Part shown: piece by piece, positions 54,231 through 62,796 of the stretch
How the letters are laid out: each line of letters opens with the position of its first letter
Numbering within the stretch: the first letter of the stretch is position 1
NCBI RefSeq assembly: GCF_001641615.1
Contig: NZ_LRRU01000019.1
Location: 404,064-468,063, forward strand
Source: Pseudoalteromonas gelatinilytica
GTDB taxonomy: Bacteria > Pseudomonadota > Gammaproteobacteria > Enterobacterales > Alteromonadaceae
DNA: 64,000 nucleotides
Reading direction: 5' to 3'
Notes under the pieces: model-generated
What the model saw: the letters and a program-made list of their open reading frames with translations, nothing else
The model's database searches: none
What the model was told of the DNA's origin: nothing
Position numbers and translations under genes: made by a program

Positions 54231-54298
54231 TTAATATTTCCCCTTCCTCGTTCCTTTTTAGTTAAAAGTTTTTTTAACCCTAACTAAAGGAGGAAAGC

Positions 54299-54748
54299 AT
54301 GTCTTTAAGATATGTAAGTACATTGAACTTCGTTGATTTAATCGATGCTTTATACAGTATCATTATCAAAAACGACCATAAAATTAATCATTTAATGTTA
54401 AACAAAGAAAATCCTGATTTTGAGGGGCTTTGGTCAATTGTCGAGCCAGATGTTTATGCCAATAAGCAACTGAACTATCGTGGTGTAAAAGTGTTGTTTT
54501 ATAAAATGATGGTTTTTCTGCTTGAAGATATTCAGAAGGGCACCTTTGATTATTCGGATTACGATGACCAACCTTGCAACGAAAACCCTGAGCTCTTTGA
54601 TGATTTATTCGATACGGAGTTAGAGAATGACTTCGATGATGACTTTAAGGAAAAAATTGAGCGTGAGTTCGAGCCAGAGCTTAATAATGAGCGTACTCAA
54701 AATTCTATAAAAGAGACTATATCGCAAATCAAACAAACGCATTCATAG
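54299..54748 (+). CDS. Acidic protein of unknown function
   Basis: 149 residues with AAAGGAGGAAAGC before the ATG, a very strong ribosome binding site. The N-terminal two thirds are mixed helical (MSLRYVSTLNFVDLIDALYSI). Residues ~100-135 are extremely acidic (ELFDDLFDTELENDFDDDF), a feature of DNA-mimic or antitoxin-like proteins, though this is only an impression. It follows the 53802 gene and ends before repeat B copy 2. Confidence 0.6.
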   Translation: MSLRYVSTLNFVDLIDALYSIIIKNDHKINHLMLNKENPDFEGLWSIVEPDVYANKQLNYRGVKVLFYKMMVFLLEDIQKGTFDYSDYDDQPCNENPELFDDLFDTELENDFDDDFKEKIEREFEPELNNERTQNSIKETISQIKQTHS

Positions 54749-54844
54749 GATAAATAAAGCTATTTTTGCATATAAAAATAGTTGCCTATCCATAACTCAC
54801 GAAATACGCCACGAGCCGTTATTTGCCGGCTCACTACTCAATGC

Positions 54845-54993
54845 TTGGGTAGACAGAGTTCACTCTGATAATACTAGTGGGGGAATTGTACGCAAATATA
54901 CTTTTCCATTGTGGTAATGCAAAAGCGTATTGCTAACGATAATGTAAGGCGAGGCTTGAGGGCAATGAAGGAGTAGCGTGCTACTCCTTTTTT
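54845..54993 (+). repeat. Repeat element B, copy 2, ending in a terminator
   Basis: About 130 bp matching 43265-43385. It ends in an inverted repeat AAGGAGTAGC / GCTACTCCTT (54968-54989) plus T-run, a good terminator for the unknown operon. In copy 1 the right arm is missing. The rest of 54749-55120 shows only an AT-rich promoter region. Confidence 0.6.
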
Positions 54994-55120
54994 ACATTTA
55001 AGTATTAAGAAAGTTCGCAAAATATACATCGTCAATAAATCATAAAAATAGCATTCGTCTCATACTTTTTGATTTTATTTAATATTCAGATATTATTCAG
55101 TTTCATCAAAAGGAAATTGA

Positions 55121-56239
55121 ATGAAACACATATTACTCATCATCACAGGGGCTAGTCCTCAAGTACTTACAGAAACCTTGTTTGCTATCCATAAGCAAGG
55201 CAAAAGTCTGCCAAACGAAATCTATGTCATCACAACGCAAAGTGCCAAACCTTTGCTGGTAGATGGGCTGTTCAACCAAGGTCATTTTCAACAGTTATTA
55301 ACAGACTACAAATTGCCAGAGATTGAGTTTTCTGAGAAAAATATTTGGCTTATTGAAGATCAAAACGGTCAACCTGTTTTTGATGCCAGCACTGAGGTCG
55401 ATCAGGTCTATATGGCAGATTTTATAACCCGTAAGGTAGATGAGTTAACCAAACTTGAGAATACAGCAATACATGCATCAATTGCAGGTGGACGTAAAAC
55501 AATGGCGTTTTACTTAGGATATGCCATGTCTCTCTTTGGGCGTGAGCAAGACACTCTAAGTCATGTATTTGTAGATGAGAGCTTTGAATTTCTAAAAGAC
55601 TTTTGGTACCCGACTCCCCATTCAAAGTTTGTAAAAAATAAAGCAGGGAAATCGGTCGATTGCAAAAATGCCAATATTACTTTAACGAGCATACCTTATG
55701 TTCGCATGCGTAACCTAATTGATAACTCTGTGCTTACCAGTATCAAAAATGTATCTTTCAGTAAAACAGTAGCAAGTCTTAATACAGTCAACTCAAAAGT
55801 AATTTCATTAGTTATAAACCCTTCTGCTAAGCAGTTAACATTCGCGGGGATTGATATAAGCTTAACGGCAAAAGAAATGGCATTTTACTTATGGTTACTT
55901 GATCAGTACGAACTCAATGTTGATCGTTATTTTGAAGATACAACAAGTTATTCAGAGGCTTATTTAACTCAGTTTTCTGAGCTAGGTACTGACTTACGAG
56001 TATTTCGTGATACATTTGGAATCGAGCCGGAAGATTTTAAAATTAATAACTTAAGTGGCCTAAAGCCAATGGAAAAAACGTTTGTTCAGCAAACTCGTAG
56101 CCGAATTAATAAAAAACTTAATAATACCTTGCCTATTGAGTTAGCAGAAAAGTTGTTAATTGATTCAACCACTGTTGACTGTGGGACTATCTATCAAGTT
56201 AATGCACTAAATGGCAAAGTAAAAATAGAATTGGTATAG
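55121..56239 (+). CDS. CARF-domain protein, CRISPR-associated TIGR02584 (NE0113) type, with C-terminal winged-helix-like region
   Basis: 372 residues; AAGGAAAT precedes the ATG. Residues 1-215 are a CARF Rossmann domain: the first loop ITGASPQVLTETL (8-20), VITTQSAKPLL, and the second ligand loop SIAGGRKTMAFYLGYAMSLFG (120-140). This is the TIGR02584 pattern, whose relatives bind, and in some cases cleave, cyclic oligoadenylate made by type III CRISPR systems. Residues ~235-372 (ISLTAKEMAFYLWLL ... TRSRINKKL) look like a winged helix. No cas gene or array is present. It lies 67 bp before hsdR, so it may gate the restriction system. Confidence 0.85.
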   Translation: MKHILLIITGASPQVLTETLFAIHKQGKSLPNEIYVITTQSAKPLLVDGLFNQGHFQQLLTDYKLPEIEFSEKNIWLIEDQNGQPVFDASTEVDQVYMADFITRKVDELTKLENTAIHASIAGGRKTMAFYLGYAMSLFGREQDTLSHVFVDESFEFLKDFWYPTPHSKFVKNKAGKSVDCKNANITLTSIPYVRMRNLIDNSVLTSIKNVSFSKTVASLNTVNSKVISLVINPSAKQLTFAGIDISLTAKEMAFYLWLLDQYELNVDRYFEDTTSYSEAYLTQFSELGTDLRVFRDTFGIEPEDFKINNLSGLKPMEKTFVQQTRSRINKKLNNTLPIELAEKLLIDSTTVDCGTIYQVNALNGKVKIELV

Positions 56240-56306
56240 CATTTTACAAGCTTGTAAAAGTATAAAAATAGTACAAGCAAGTAGTATGAAAAAGGAATTA
56301 GCAACA

Positions 56307-59300
56307 ATGAAACACTCAATGAACTTTGAACATATCAAACAACGATGGCCTGAATTACACCAACTTGCAGCATTTGCTGAAGAGTATGCTATCAGCGATC
56401 CTCAAAGTGCATTGGTGAAAATGCGCTGTTTTGCTGAAAGAGTAGTCGGGTATTTTTACAAAGAATTAAAACTCCCTGTATACGCTAATTCGAATATCTT
56501 CGATAAGCTAACAGCTGATGCATTTACTTCAGCGGTTCCCAATTTAATCATAGAAAAATTACATGCGATTCGAAAAAGTGGTAACCAAGCAGCACATGAA
56601 GGAAAAGTGAGTCAGCAGCAAGCAATTTGGATCTTAAAAGAAAGTTATTTTGTTGCCAGTTATTTATTTATGGCATTCGCAAAAGGTCAACAAAGTGAAT
56701 GTCCAGAGTTTACAGCACCGACTCAAATACAAACTCATGAACAAAGCGATAAAGAGTTTGCTAAAAAGAATAAGCAACTTAAAAAACAGCTTGCTGAAAA
56801 TGAAAAACGCTTAAAACTTGCATTAGAAGAATTAGAGGCATCGCAAAAAGCGCAGCAGCAAGCACAAATTGAAGCGGCCAAGCTAAAACAAGCGATTGAT
56901 CAGGATAAACTCTCTGCCATACAAGCGCGTAATAAACACATCACCTCAAGCTTTGATTTTAATGAAGCAGAAACTCGTGCACGCATAATCGACATGGACT
57001 TACGTGCAGCAGGGTGGAATGTATCACTTGATAAATCAAATACAGACGAAGTAGTAAAAGAACTGCAAGTAAGCGACCAACCAACCGCGTCGGGTATTGG
57101 TTATGCAGATTATGTGCTGCTCGATGACGATGGCAAGCCACTGGCAGTAATTGAAGCAAAAGCCGCGCGCGAAAACATTGAAAAAGGCCGCCAGCAAGCA
57201 GTTATTTATGCAGATGCGCTTGAAAAGCAATACGGCCAGCGCCCCATTATTTTTTATTCAAATGGTTACGACATTAAAATACTAGACGATGCGCAAAATC
57301 AACAACCAAGAAGCTTATACGGATACTACTCAAAAGACAGCTTGCAGTACTTAATTAAACAGCGCAATCTTAAAAAAGACCTAGCAGCTACGCCTATCGA
57401 TATAAATGTCGCAGGTCGAGATTACCAAATCGAAAGCATTACCCGTGTGTGCGAGCGCCTGCAAACACATCGTAAAGCCTTAGTTGTACAAGCCACTGGT
57501 ACGGGTAAAACTCGTGTTTCAATTGCATTGGCAAAGCGCCTGCTAGATGCAGGTTATGCTAAACGCGTTCTCTTTTTATGTGACCGTAAAGAGCTACGTA
57601 AACAAGCCGCCAACGCATTTAACGAGCATACCAAAGAGCCTCTTTATGTGGTGGGTAAAAGCAAAAAAGAACTGGCTAGCAACGCTCGCGTATTCATTGC
57701 AACTTACCCGGGTATGATGCGAATATTCCAAAGCTATGATGTTGGTTACTTTGACCTAATTGTCGCCGATGAATCACACCGTTCTATTTATAATATCTAC
57801 GGCGATATTTTTAAATACTTTGATGCGCTCGAAGTAGGCTTAACTGCAACACCTGTTGAAATGGTGTCGCGTTCTACCTGTAATATGTTTGAGTGTGATT
57901 ACAAAATGCCAACGGCAAATTACCCACTTGAGCAAGCCATTGCTGATGAAAATCTCGTGCCTTACAAAATTGTGAGTTTTACCACCAAGTTTTTACGCGA
58001 TGGCATTAAAGCCGACAAACTCACTGATGAACAAATAGCCGAGTTAGAAGAGCAGGGTATTGATCCTAACGAAATAGACTTTGATGCAAAGCAAGTTGAT
58101 GAGGCAGTTAAAAATAAAGACACTAACCGAGTTATTCTTCGCAATTTAATGGAAAAAGGCCTAAGAGATAACGACGGCCAGTTACCAGGAAAGTCTATTA
58201 TCTTTGCCCGTAACATAGCGCATGCCGAGTTATTGGCCACCCTGTTTGGCGAACTCTATCCGCAACTGGGTAGTAATTTTTGCCGCGTTATTCACTCTAA
58301 ATATGAGCGAGCAGATGAGCTCATTGATGACTTTAAATCAACCGAAGAAGGCAGTGTGCGTATTGCCGTATCGGTAGACATGCTTGATACGGGCATCGAT
58401 GTACCTGAAGTTGTTAATCTTGTATTTGCAAAACCAATCAAATCAAAGGTTAAATTTTGGCAAATGATTGGCCGTGGTACGCGTTTATGCAAAGACTTAT
58501 ATGGTCCTGGCATGGATAAATCACACTTCTTAATTTTTGATCATTGGGAAAACTTTAGTTACTTTGATGAAGACCCAGAAGAAATCGATCCATCTCAATC
58601 AAAATCGCTTACTCAAAAGCTTTTCGAAGCGCGTTTAACGTTAGCCGAAAGTGCGCTTAAAAAAGCAGACATGGCTACCTTTGAAGCCGTGATTAATTTG
58701 ATTCACCAAGACATTGGTGCGCTTGATATGAACACCATTGCAGTGCGCGATAATTGGCAAATAGTTGAGCAATGCAAAGACATTAAGGCGTTAAATCAAT
58801 TCTCACCCGCAATAAAACAAATGCTGAACGACACCATCGCACCGTTAATGCAGTGGCGCAATATTATGGGGCAAAGTGAGGCTTACCGTTTTGATACTGA
58901 AATAACAGTAATGCAAACACTGCTATACACAGATAAAAGCAAAATTGATTTGGCTAAAACTTCTGTGCTGAAAAAAATCGAAAGCCTACAAATGCACATC
59001 AATGAAGTACGCAGCAAAGCACCCTATATTGCTGCCATTTTAGAAGAGAGTTATTGGCAAGATTTAAGCTACTCGACTCTAGAAGAGACGCGACAAGCAT
59101 TGCGGGCTGTGATTCATTTAAGAGATAAGGAGGTTGTAGTCAGAACACCTGAAATGATCTTGGATATAAAAGAAGACGCAGCGCAATATCAAATTGAAGA
59201 ACGTGCCGCCAATATTGTATCAATTGATTATCAAATCTTTAAAAAAGAAGTTGAGAAAACCCTTACCCCCTTATTTGAAAAAGACGGTGTGCTACAAAAA

Positions 59301-59738
59301 ATCCGAGCAGGCGAACAGGTAAGTGAAGACGATTTAGCTAAGCTAAATGCCTTAGTACATACCCAAAACCCCAATGTTGATTTAAACACGTTAAAAGAAT
59401 TCTTCCCAGAATCGACAGCCACACTCGATACAATTTTGCGCACCATAGTAGGCATGGACCGAGACTCAATTGAAAAAAGCTTTACCAACTTTATTCAACA
59501 AGTGCACACCCATATGAATGCCAAACAGCAACGCTTTCTTAATATGCTAAAAAACCACTTAATTCGATACGGCAGTATTAATATTGAGCAACTCTACGAC
59601 GCGCCGTTTACTAGTGTGCACGATTCTGGTCTAGACGGAGTGTTTAGTGAGCAACAAGCCGATGTTATCGCTGAGTTTATTAGCCGCTTTAATGTAGAAT
59701 TAGGACATTCAAAAAGCGAGATACATAAAGAGTTATAA
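56307..59738 (+). CDS. hsdR: Type I restriction endonuclease subunit R (HsdR) with N-terminal DUF4145
   Basis: About 1143 residues. The start at 56307 follows AAAAAGGA; the ATG at 56286 has no site. Order: DUF4145-like helical domain (about 10-125), coiled coil (about 150-215), PD-(D/E)xK nuclease (YADYVLLDD ... AVIEAKAAREN near 265-285), SF2 helicase with Walker A (ATGTGKTR, ~397), ADESH box (~487), GLTATP (~512), motif VI (QMIGRGTRL), and an EcoEI-type C-terminal domain. It translocates and cuts foreign DNA with HsdM and HsdS. HsdM lies after two GTPase genes; HsdS is presumably beyond the window. Confidence 0.95.
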   Translation: MKHSMNFEHIKQRWPELHQLAAFAEEYAISDPQSALVKMRCFAERVVGYFYKELKLPVYANSNIFDKLTADAFTSAVPNLIIEKLHAIRKSGNQAAHEGKVSQQQAIWILKESYFVASYLFMAFAKGQQSECPEFTAPTQIQTHEQSDKEFAKKNKQLKKQLAENEKRLKLALEELEASQKAQQQAQIEAAKLKQAIDQDKLSAIQARNKHITSSFDFNEAETRARIIDMDLRAAGWNVSLDKSNTDEVVKELQVSDQPTASGIGYADYVLLDDDGKPLAVIEAKAARENIEKGRQQAVIYADALEKQYGQRPIIFYSNGYDIKILDDAQNQQPRSLYGYYSKDSLQYLIKQRNLKKDLAATPIDINVAGRDYQIESITRVCERLQTHRKALVVQATGTGKTRVSIALAKRLLDAGYAKRVLFLCDRKELRKQAANAFNEHTKEPLYVVGKSKKELASNARVFIATYPGMMRIFQSYDVGYFDLIVADESHRSIYNIYGDIFKYFDALEVGLTATPVEMVSRSTCNMFECDYKMPTANYPLEQAIADENLVPYKIVSFTTKFLRDGIKADKLTDEQIAELEEQGIDPNEIDFDAKQVDEAVKNKDTNRVILRNLMEKGLRDNDGQLPGKSIIFARNIAHAELLATLFGELYPQLGSNFCRVIHSKYERADELIDDFKSTEEGSVRIAVSVDMLDTGIDVPEVVNLVFAKPIKSKVKFWQMIGRGTRLCKDLYGPGMDKSHFLIFDHWENFSYFDEDPEEIDPSQSKSLTQKLFEARLTLAESALKKADMATFEAVINLIHQDIGALDMNTIAVRDNWQIVEQCKDIKALNQFSPAIKQMLNDTIAPLMQWRNIMGQSEAYRFDTEITVMQTLLYTDKSKIDLAKTSVLKKIESLQMHINEVRSKAPYIAAILEESYWQDLSYSTLEETRQALRAVIHLRDKEVVVRTPEMILDIKEDAAQYQIEERAANIVSIDYQIFKKEVEKTLTPLFEKDGVLQKIRAGEQVSEDDLAKLNALVHTQNPNVDLNTLKEFFPESTATLDTILRTIVGMDRDSIEKSFTNFIQQVHTHMNAKQQRFLNMLKNHLIRYGSINIEQLYDAPFTSVHDSGLDGVFSEQQADVIAEFISRFNVELGHSKSEIHKEL

Positions 59739-59943
59739 CCGTTGAAGTAGCTCATATCTTTCAATGAATAGGTTTGAGCTTTATTTGACAGAAAGTGATG
59801 AGAGAACAGCGAACTGTTCTTCCCATAAAATAGTAAAGACATTTAATGAAACTAAGCTTGAATTATTTATCAAGAGATTCAGGTTTTGTTATTCAATACA
59901 AATTAAAAGGCTTTTGTTTCAATTTTTAATATTAAGGCGTGGA

Positions 59944-61041
59944 ATGTTCGAAACAATAAAGGAATTTTTCAATCCAAACGGGAACCCCGATTTAACTAAA
60001 GCACATGAGTTTCAGCGCAAGAACTTACCTACCTTGTGGCTGCTTGGTAAAACAGGTGCAGGCAAGTCGTCTTTGATTCAGGCCATTACCAATTTGTCAT
60101 CAGTTGAAGTGGGTAATGGTTTTGAGCCTTGCACCATGACAGCGTCAAAGTACGACTTCCCCCAAGAACGCCCAATTATGCGCTTTATGGATACACGAGG
60201 GCTAGGCGAAGCCGACTATAACCCTAAAGAAGATCTAGATAAATTGGGTGATACCTGTCATGCGCTTGTGATTGTGATGAAGGTGGATGAGCCAGAGCAA
60301 TCTGCGGTAGTTAATGCTCTCAAAAAGATCAAAAAGCAAAAGAAAATAAAAAAATTGTTGGTTGTTCATACCGCAGTGCTAACTGCATCAGAGAAAGAAC
60401 GGGAGCGCCAAGTTGCGTTTAATCAACAAAAGATAAAAGATGTGTGGGATGAGAATGTAGAGTCGGTGATTGTTGATTTCGAAGCCGATGATGGCTCGAT
60501 TTATAACTACGATTTACTGATCGATAAACTTGCGAGCATATTGCCGATTATCAATGTCATGGTTGAAGATAAAGAGCACTCGGCCAAGGAAAGTAAAAAT
60601 TTTGATAAGCTAAAAAACGAGGTTCTATGGTATTGCGGGAGCGCCTCGACAAGCGACTTGTTCCCTGGTGTTGGGCTTGTATCTGTGCCGGCTATTCAAG
60701 CCAAAATGCTCCATAGCTTAGCGAACCAATATGAAGTTGAATGGAGCATGGAGGTCTTTAGTGAGCTTATAGGAACTTTAGGCAGTAGTTTTGCTCTTCA
60801 ATATGGCATTAAGCACGGTGCTAGGCAGCTAGTTAAGTTCGTTCCTGTCTATGGTCAAACGGTTGGCGCAGTTACGGCGGCAGCTTTAAGTTTTGGTTCC
60901 ACCTATGGTTTAGGCCGAGTAGCTTGTTATTATTTTTACCACAAAAGCCGAGGTGAAGAGATTTCTGAACAAGAGATGCAAGATCTCTATCGTGACGCAA
61001 TGAAGAAAGGAAAAAAGGCCTCTAGTTATGAAAGCGATTAA
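59944..61041 (+). CDS. DUF697/YcjF-like GTPase
   Basis: 365 residues from the ATG at 59944 (GGCGTGGA upstream); the longer frame starts in the intergenic region. Dynamin/Era-type G domain: P-loop GKTGAGKSS (~37), switch DTRGLGE (~84), and VVHTAV at the place of the NKxD motif, which is therefore atypical. The C-terminal region (about 235-340: GVGLVSVPAIQAKML, QLVKFVPVYGQTVGA) matches DUF697, a membrane-associated helical module of YcjF. It overlaps the next GTPase gene by 14 bp. The role is unknown; placement between hsdR and hsdM suggests defence. Confidence 0.85.
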   Translation: MFETIKEFFNPNGNPDLTKAHEFQRKNLPTLWLLGKTGAGKSSLIQAITNLSSVEVGNGFEPCTMTASKYDFPQERPIMRFMDTRGLGEADYNPKEDLDKLGDTCHALVIVMKVDEPEQSAVVNALKKIKKQKKIKKLLVVHTAVLTASEKERERQVAFNQQKIKDVWDENVESVIVDFEADDGSIYNYDLLIDKLASILPIINVMVEDKEHSAKESKNFDKLKNEVLWYCGSASTSDLFPGVGLVSVPAIQAKMLHSLANQYEVEWSMEVFSELIGTLGSSFALQYGIKHGARQLVKFVPVYGQTVGAVTAAALSFGSTYGLGRVACYYFYHKSRGEEISEQEMQDLYRDAMKKGKKASSYESD

Positions 61042-62596
61042 AAACCTCTTTCGTCTATTGCTTGATCTCTCCAGTGGTCGTTGGGCTTTACTAGTAATCA
61101 GTACTGTTTTCCCAGTTCTCATTACTATGGGTTTTGGTGTTGTATTGGCAGTAAAGCACGATTATTTGCTAGAGCTGTCGATTGCAATTGCAGTAAGCTC
61201 GCTGTCAGTGATGTTACCTCTCTATGTGCTCAATGGCAGAAGGAAGAAGCTTGTAAATGCCAATGCAGGAGAGAATCTCAAGCGGATTGATGACGGCTTG
61301 GTGAAAGCCTCGAATGATTGGTCAAAGACAGAGCTCACCGTTTGGAATGAATCAAAGCAATTAGTGAGGCAGCGCCTAGAGTCTGACCTTGAATGGGGTG
61401 ATCTCGATAAGGCAGCGTTAGACGTTTTGGATATAGTGGCGGCTCGCTTTAACAAGGAGTCATTTGACTTTTCGATTCCAGAGGGATTAAAGCTGTTTGA
61501 AGAGGTGAGCCGAAGATATAAAACGGTCATCAAAACCTACATTCCTGGTGTCGAGTATCTTAAAGTTTCTTATATTAAAGCGGGTTACGATGCGTATGAA
61601 AAGTACGGTGAGCTAGGACAGAAGCTATTTAAAGTGGCTATTTGGGTGAATCGTGCAAGACAGACATACACCAACCCAATGAAAGTCGCGATTGATATCG
61701 CCAATGAACAAACCGGCCGTTCTCTAACCAAAGGATTGGTTGATGATATGCAATTAGCTGCTAAAACAGCCTTTCTCGATGAAGTCGCTGCCGTTGCCAT
61801 TGACTTGTACAGTGGCCGTTTCAGTATTGAAGAGAGCGATCTGAAAGCTTCTGATGCATCACTGGCTGATGCGGAACGACTTGCGAGTGAGTTAGAACCA
61901 ATCCGTGTGGTAACTGTTGGCCAAACCAGCAGCGGAAAATCGTCTTTAATAAATGTTTTAAAAGATGCATTAGTAGCCGAAGTCGATGTACTTCCATCCA
62001 CTGATAGCACCACCACATACAGTACGTCCGTTGATGACAATGATGTTACGATGGTCGACCTACAAGGGCTTGATGGAGAAGAGAAAACACAACAGGCAAT
62101 GCTCGATGAGATGGTTCAAGCAGATGTGATCGTATGGGTGCTAAAAGCGAACCAATCAGCGCGTGCTCTTGATAAGCAGTTGAAAGCGAAATTTGATGAG
62201 TTTTATACGAGTCGTAATAACACCTCTAGGAAGAAGCCCAAAGTAATCTTAGTAGTAAACCAAGTTGATATGCTTAAGCCTGTTAATGAATGGTCGCCGC
62301 CTTATGATATTGAGGCACCTACATGTGAGAAAACTAAGATCATTGGTCAAGCGCTCGACTTTAATAAGAACCTTTTACAACCAGATGTGACTTTGCCGCT
62401 GTCTATTGCGCTAGATAAACCTCATTTTGGTGTTGAGGGGTTACAGCAAACACTGCTCGACAGCATTGCTGAAGCCAATAATGTACAGAGAAATAGGCAG
62501 CGCATTGAAGCGATGGAGCGTGGTGTGCCATTTAGTAAACATTTTGGGCGAGCAATCAACTCAACCAAAAAAGTGTTCACGGAAAAGTTTCGCTAG
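61028..62596 (+). CDS. Membrane-anchored GTPase
   Basis: 522 residues. Two N-terminal membrane helices (WALLVISTVFPVLITMGFGVV; LSIAIAVSSLSVMLPLYVL) are followed by a ~220-residue helical region and a C-terminal G domain: GQTSSGKSS (~297), DLQGLDGE (~343) and NQVD (~411). The late position of the G domain after a helical stalk resembles YfjP/YeeP-type GTPases of cryptic prophages. It overlaps the upstream GTPase by 14 bp, so the two are translated together and probably form a complex at the inner membrane. Confidence 0.85.
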   Translation: MKAIKNLFRLLLDLSSGRWALLVISTVFPVLITMGFGVVLAVKHDYLLELSIAIAVSSLSVMLPLYVLNGRRKKLVNANAGENLKRIDDGLVKASNDWSKTELTVWNESKQLVRQRLESDLEWGDLDKAALDVLDIVAARFNKESFDFSIPEGLKLFEEVSRRYKTVIKTYIPGVEYLKVSYIKAGYDAYEKYGELGQKLFKVAIWVNRARQTYTNPMKVAIDIANEQTGRSLTKGLVDDMQLAAKTAFLDEVAAVAIDLYSGRFSIEESDLKASDASLADAERLASELEPIRVVTVGQTSSGKSSLINVLKDALVAEVDVLPSTDSTTTYSTSVDDNDVTMVDLQGLDGEEKTQQAMLDEMVQADVIVWVLKANQSARALDKQLKAKFDEFYTSRNNTSRKKPKVILVVNQVDMLKPVNEWSPPYDIEAPTCEKTKIIGQALDFNKNLLQPDVTLPLSIALDKPHFGVEGLQQTLLDSIAEANNVQRNRQRIEAMERGVPFSKHFGRAINSTKKVFTEKFR

Positions 62597-62796
62597 TATA
62601 TTTGTGCCAATCAATGGGTCAGTTAATTTGATTTGACTCTTTTACAACTGCAGCTTCTGGAACAATTAACCATTTATTAAAAAAGCACGCTAGAAAAACA
62701 AGTGTAATACAATCGCACTTGTAAAAGGCGAGTCGCAAAGCGGCTCCCAATTATCAGAATTAGATATACATTTGCCATCAGGTAATGAGGAACAAC
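62597..62796 (+). promoter_or_regulatory. Gap between GTPase and hsdM genes with two hairpins
   Basis: Holds an ACAAGTG/CACTTGT inverted repeat (62698-62722) and a GAGTCGC/GCGGCTC hairpin (62730-62746). Neither has a T-run. Probably a promoter or control region for hsdM. Confidence 0.4.

Noticed and set aside
55121..56239. Possible CRISPR-Cas locus around the CARF gene
   Set aside because: No repeat-spacer array and no cas1, cas2, cas10 or other cas gene in the window; only the CARF protein has CRISPR affinity.
61585..62040. 151-codon minus-strand ORF inside the second GTPase gene
   Set aside because: Shadow of the GTPase frame; Ser-rich composition typical of antisense reading.
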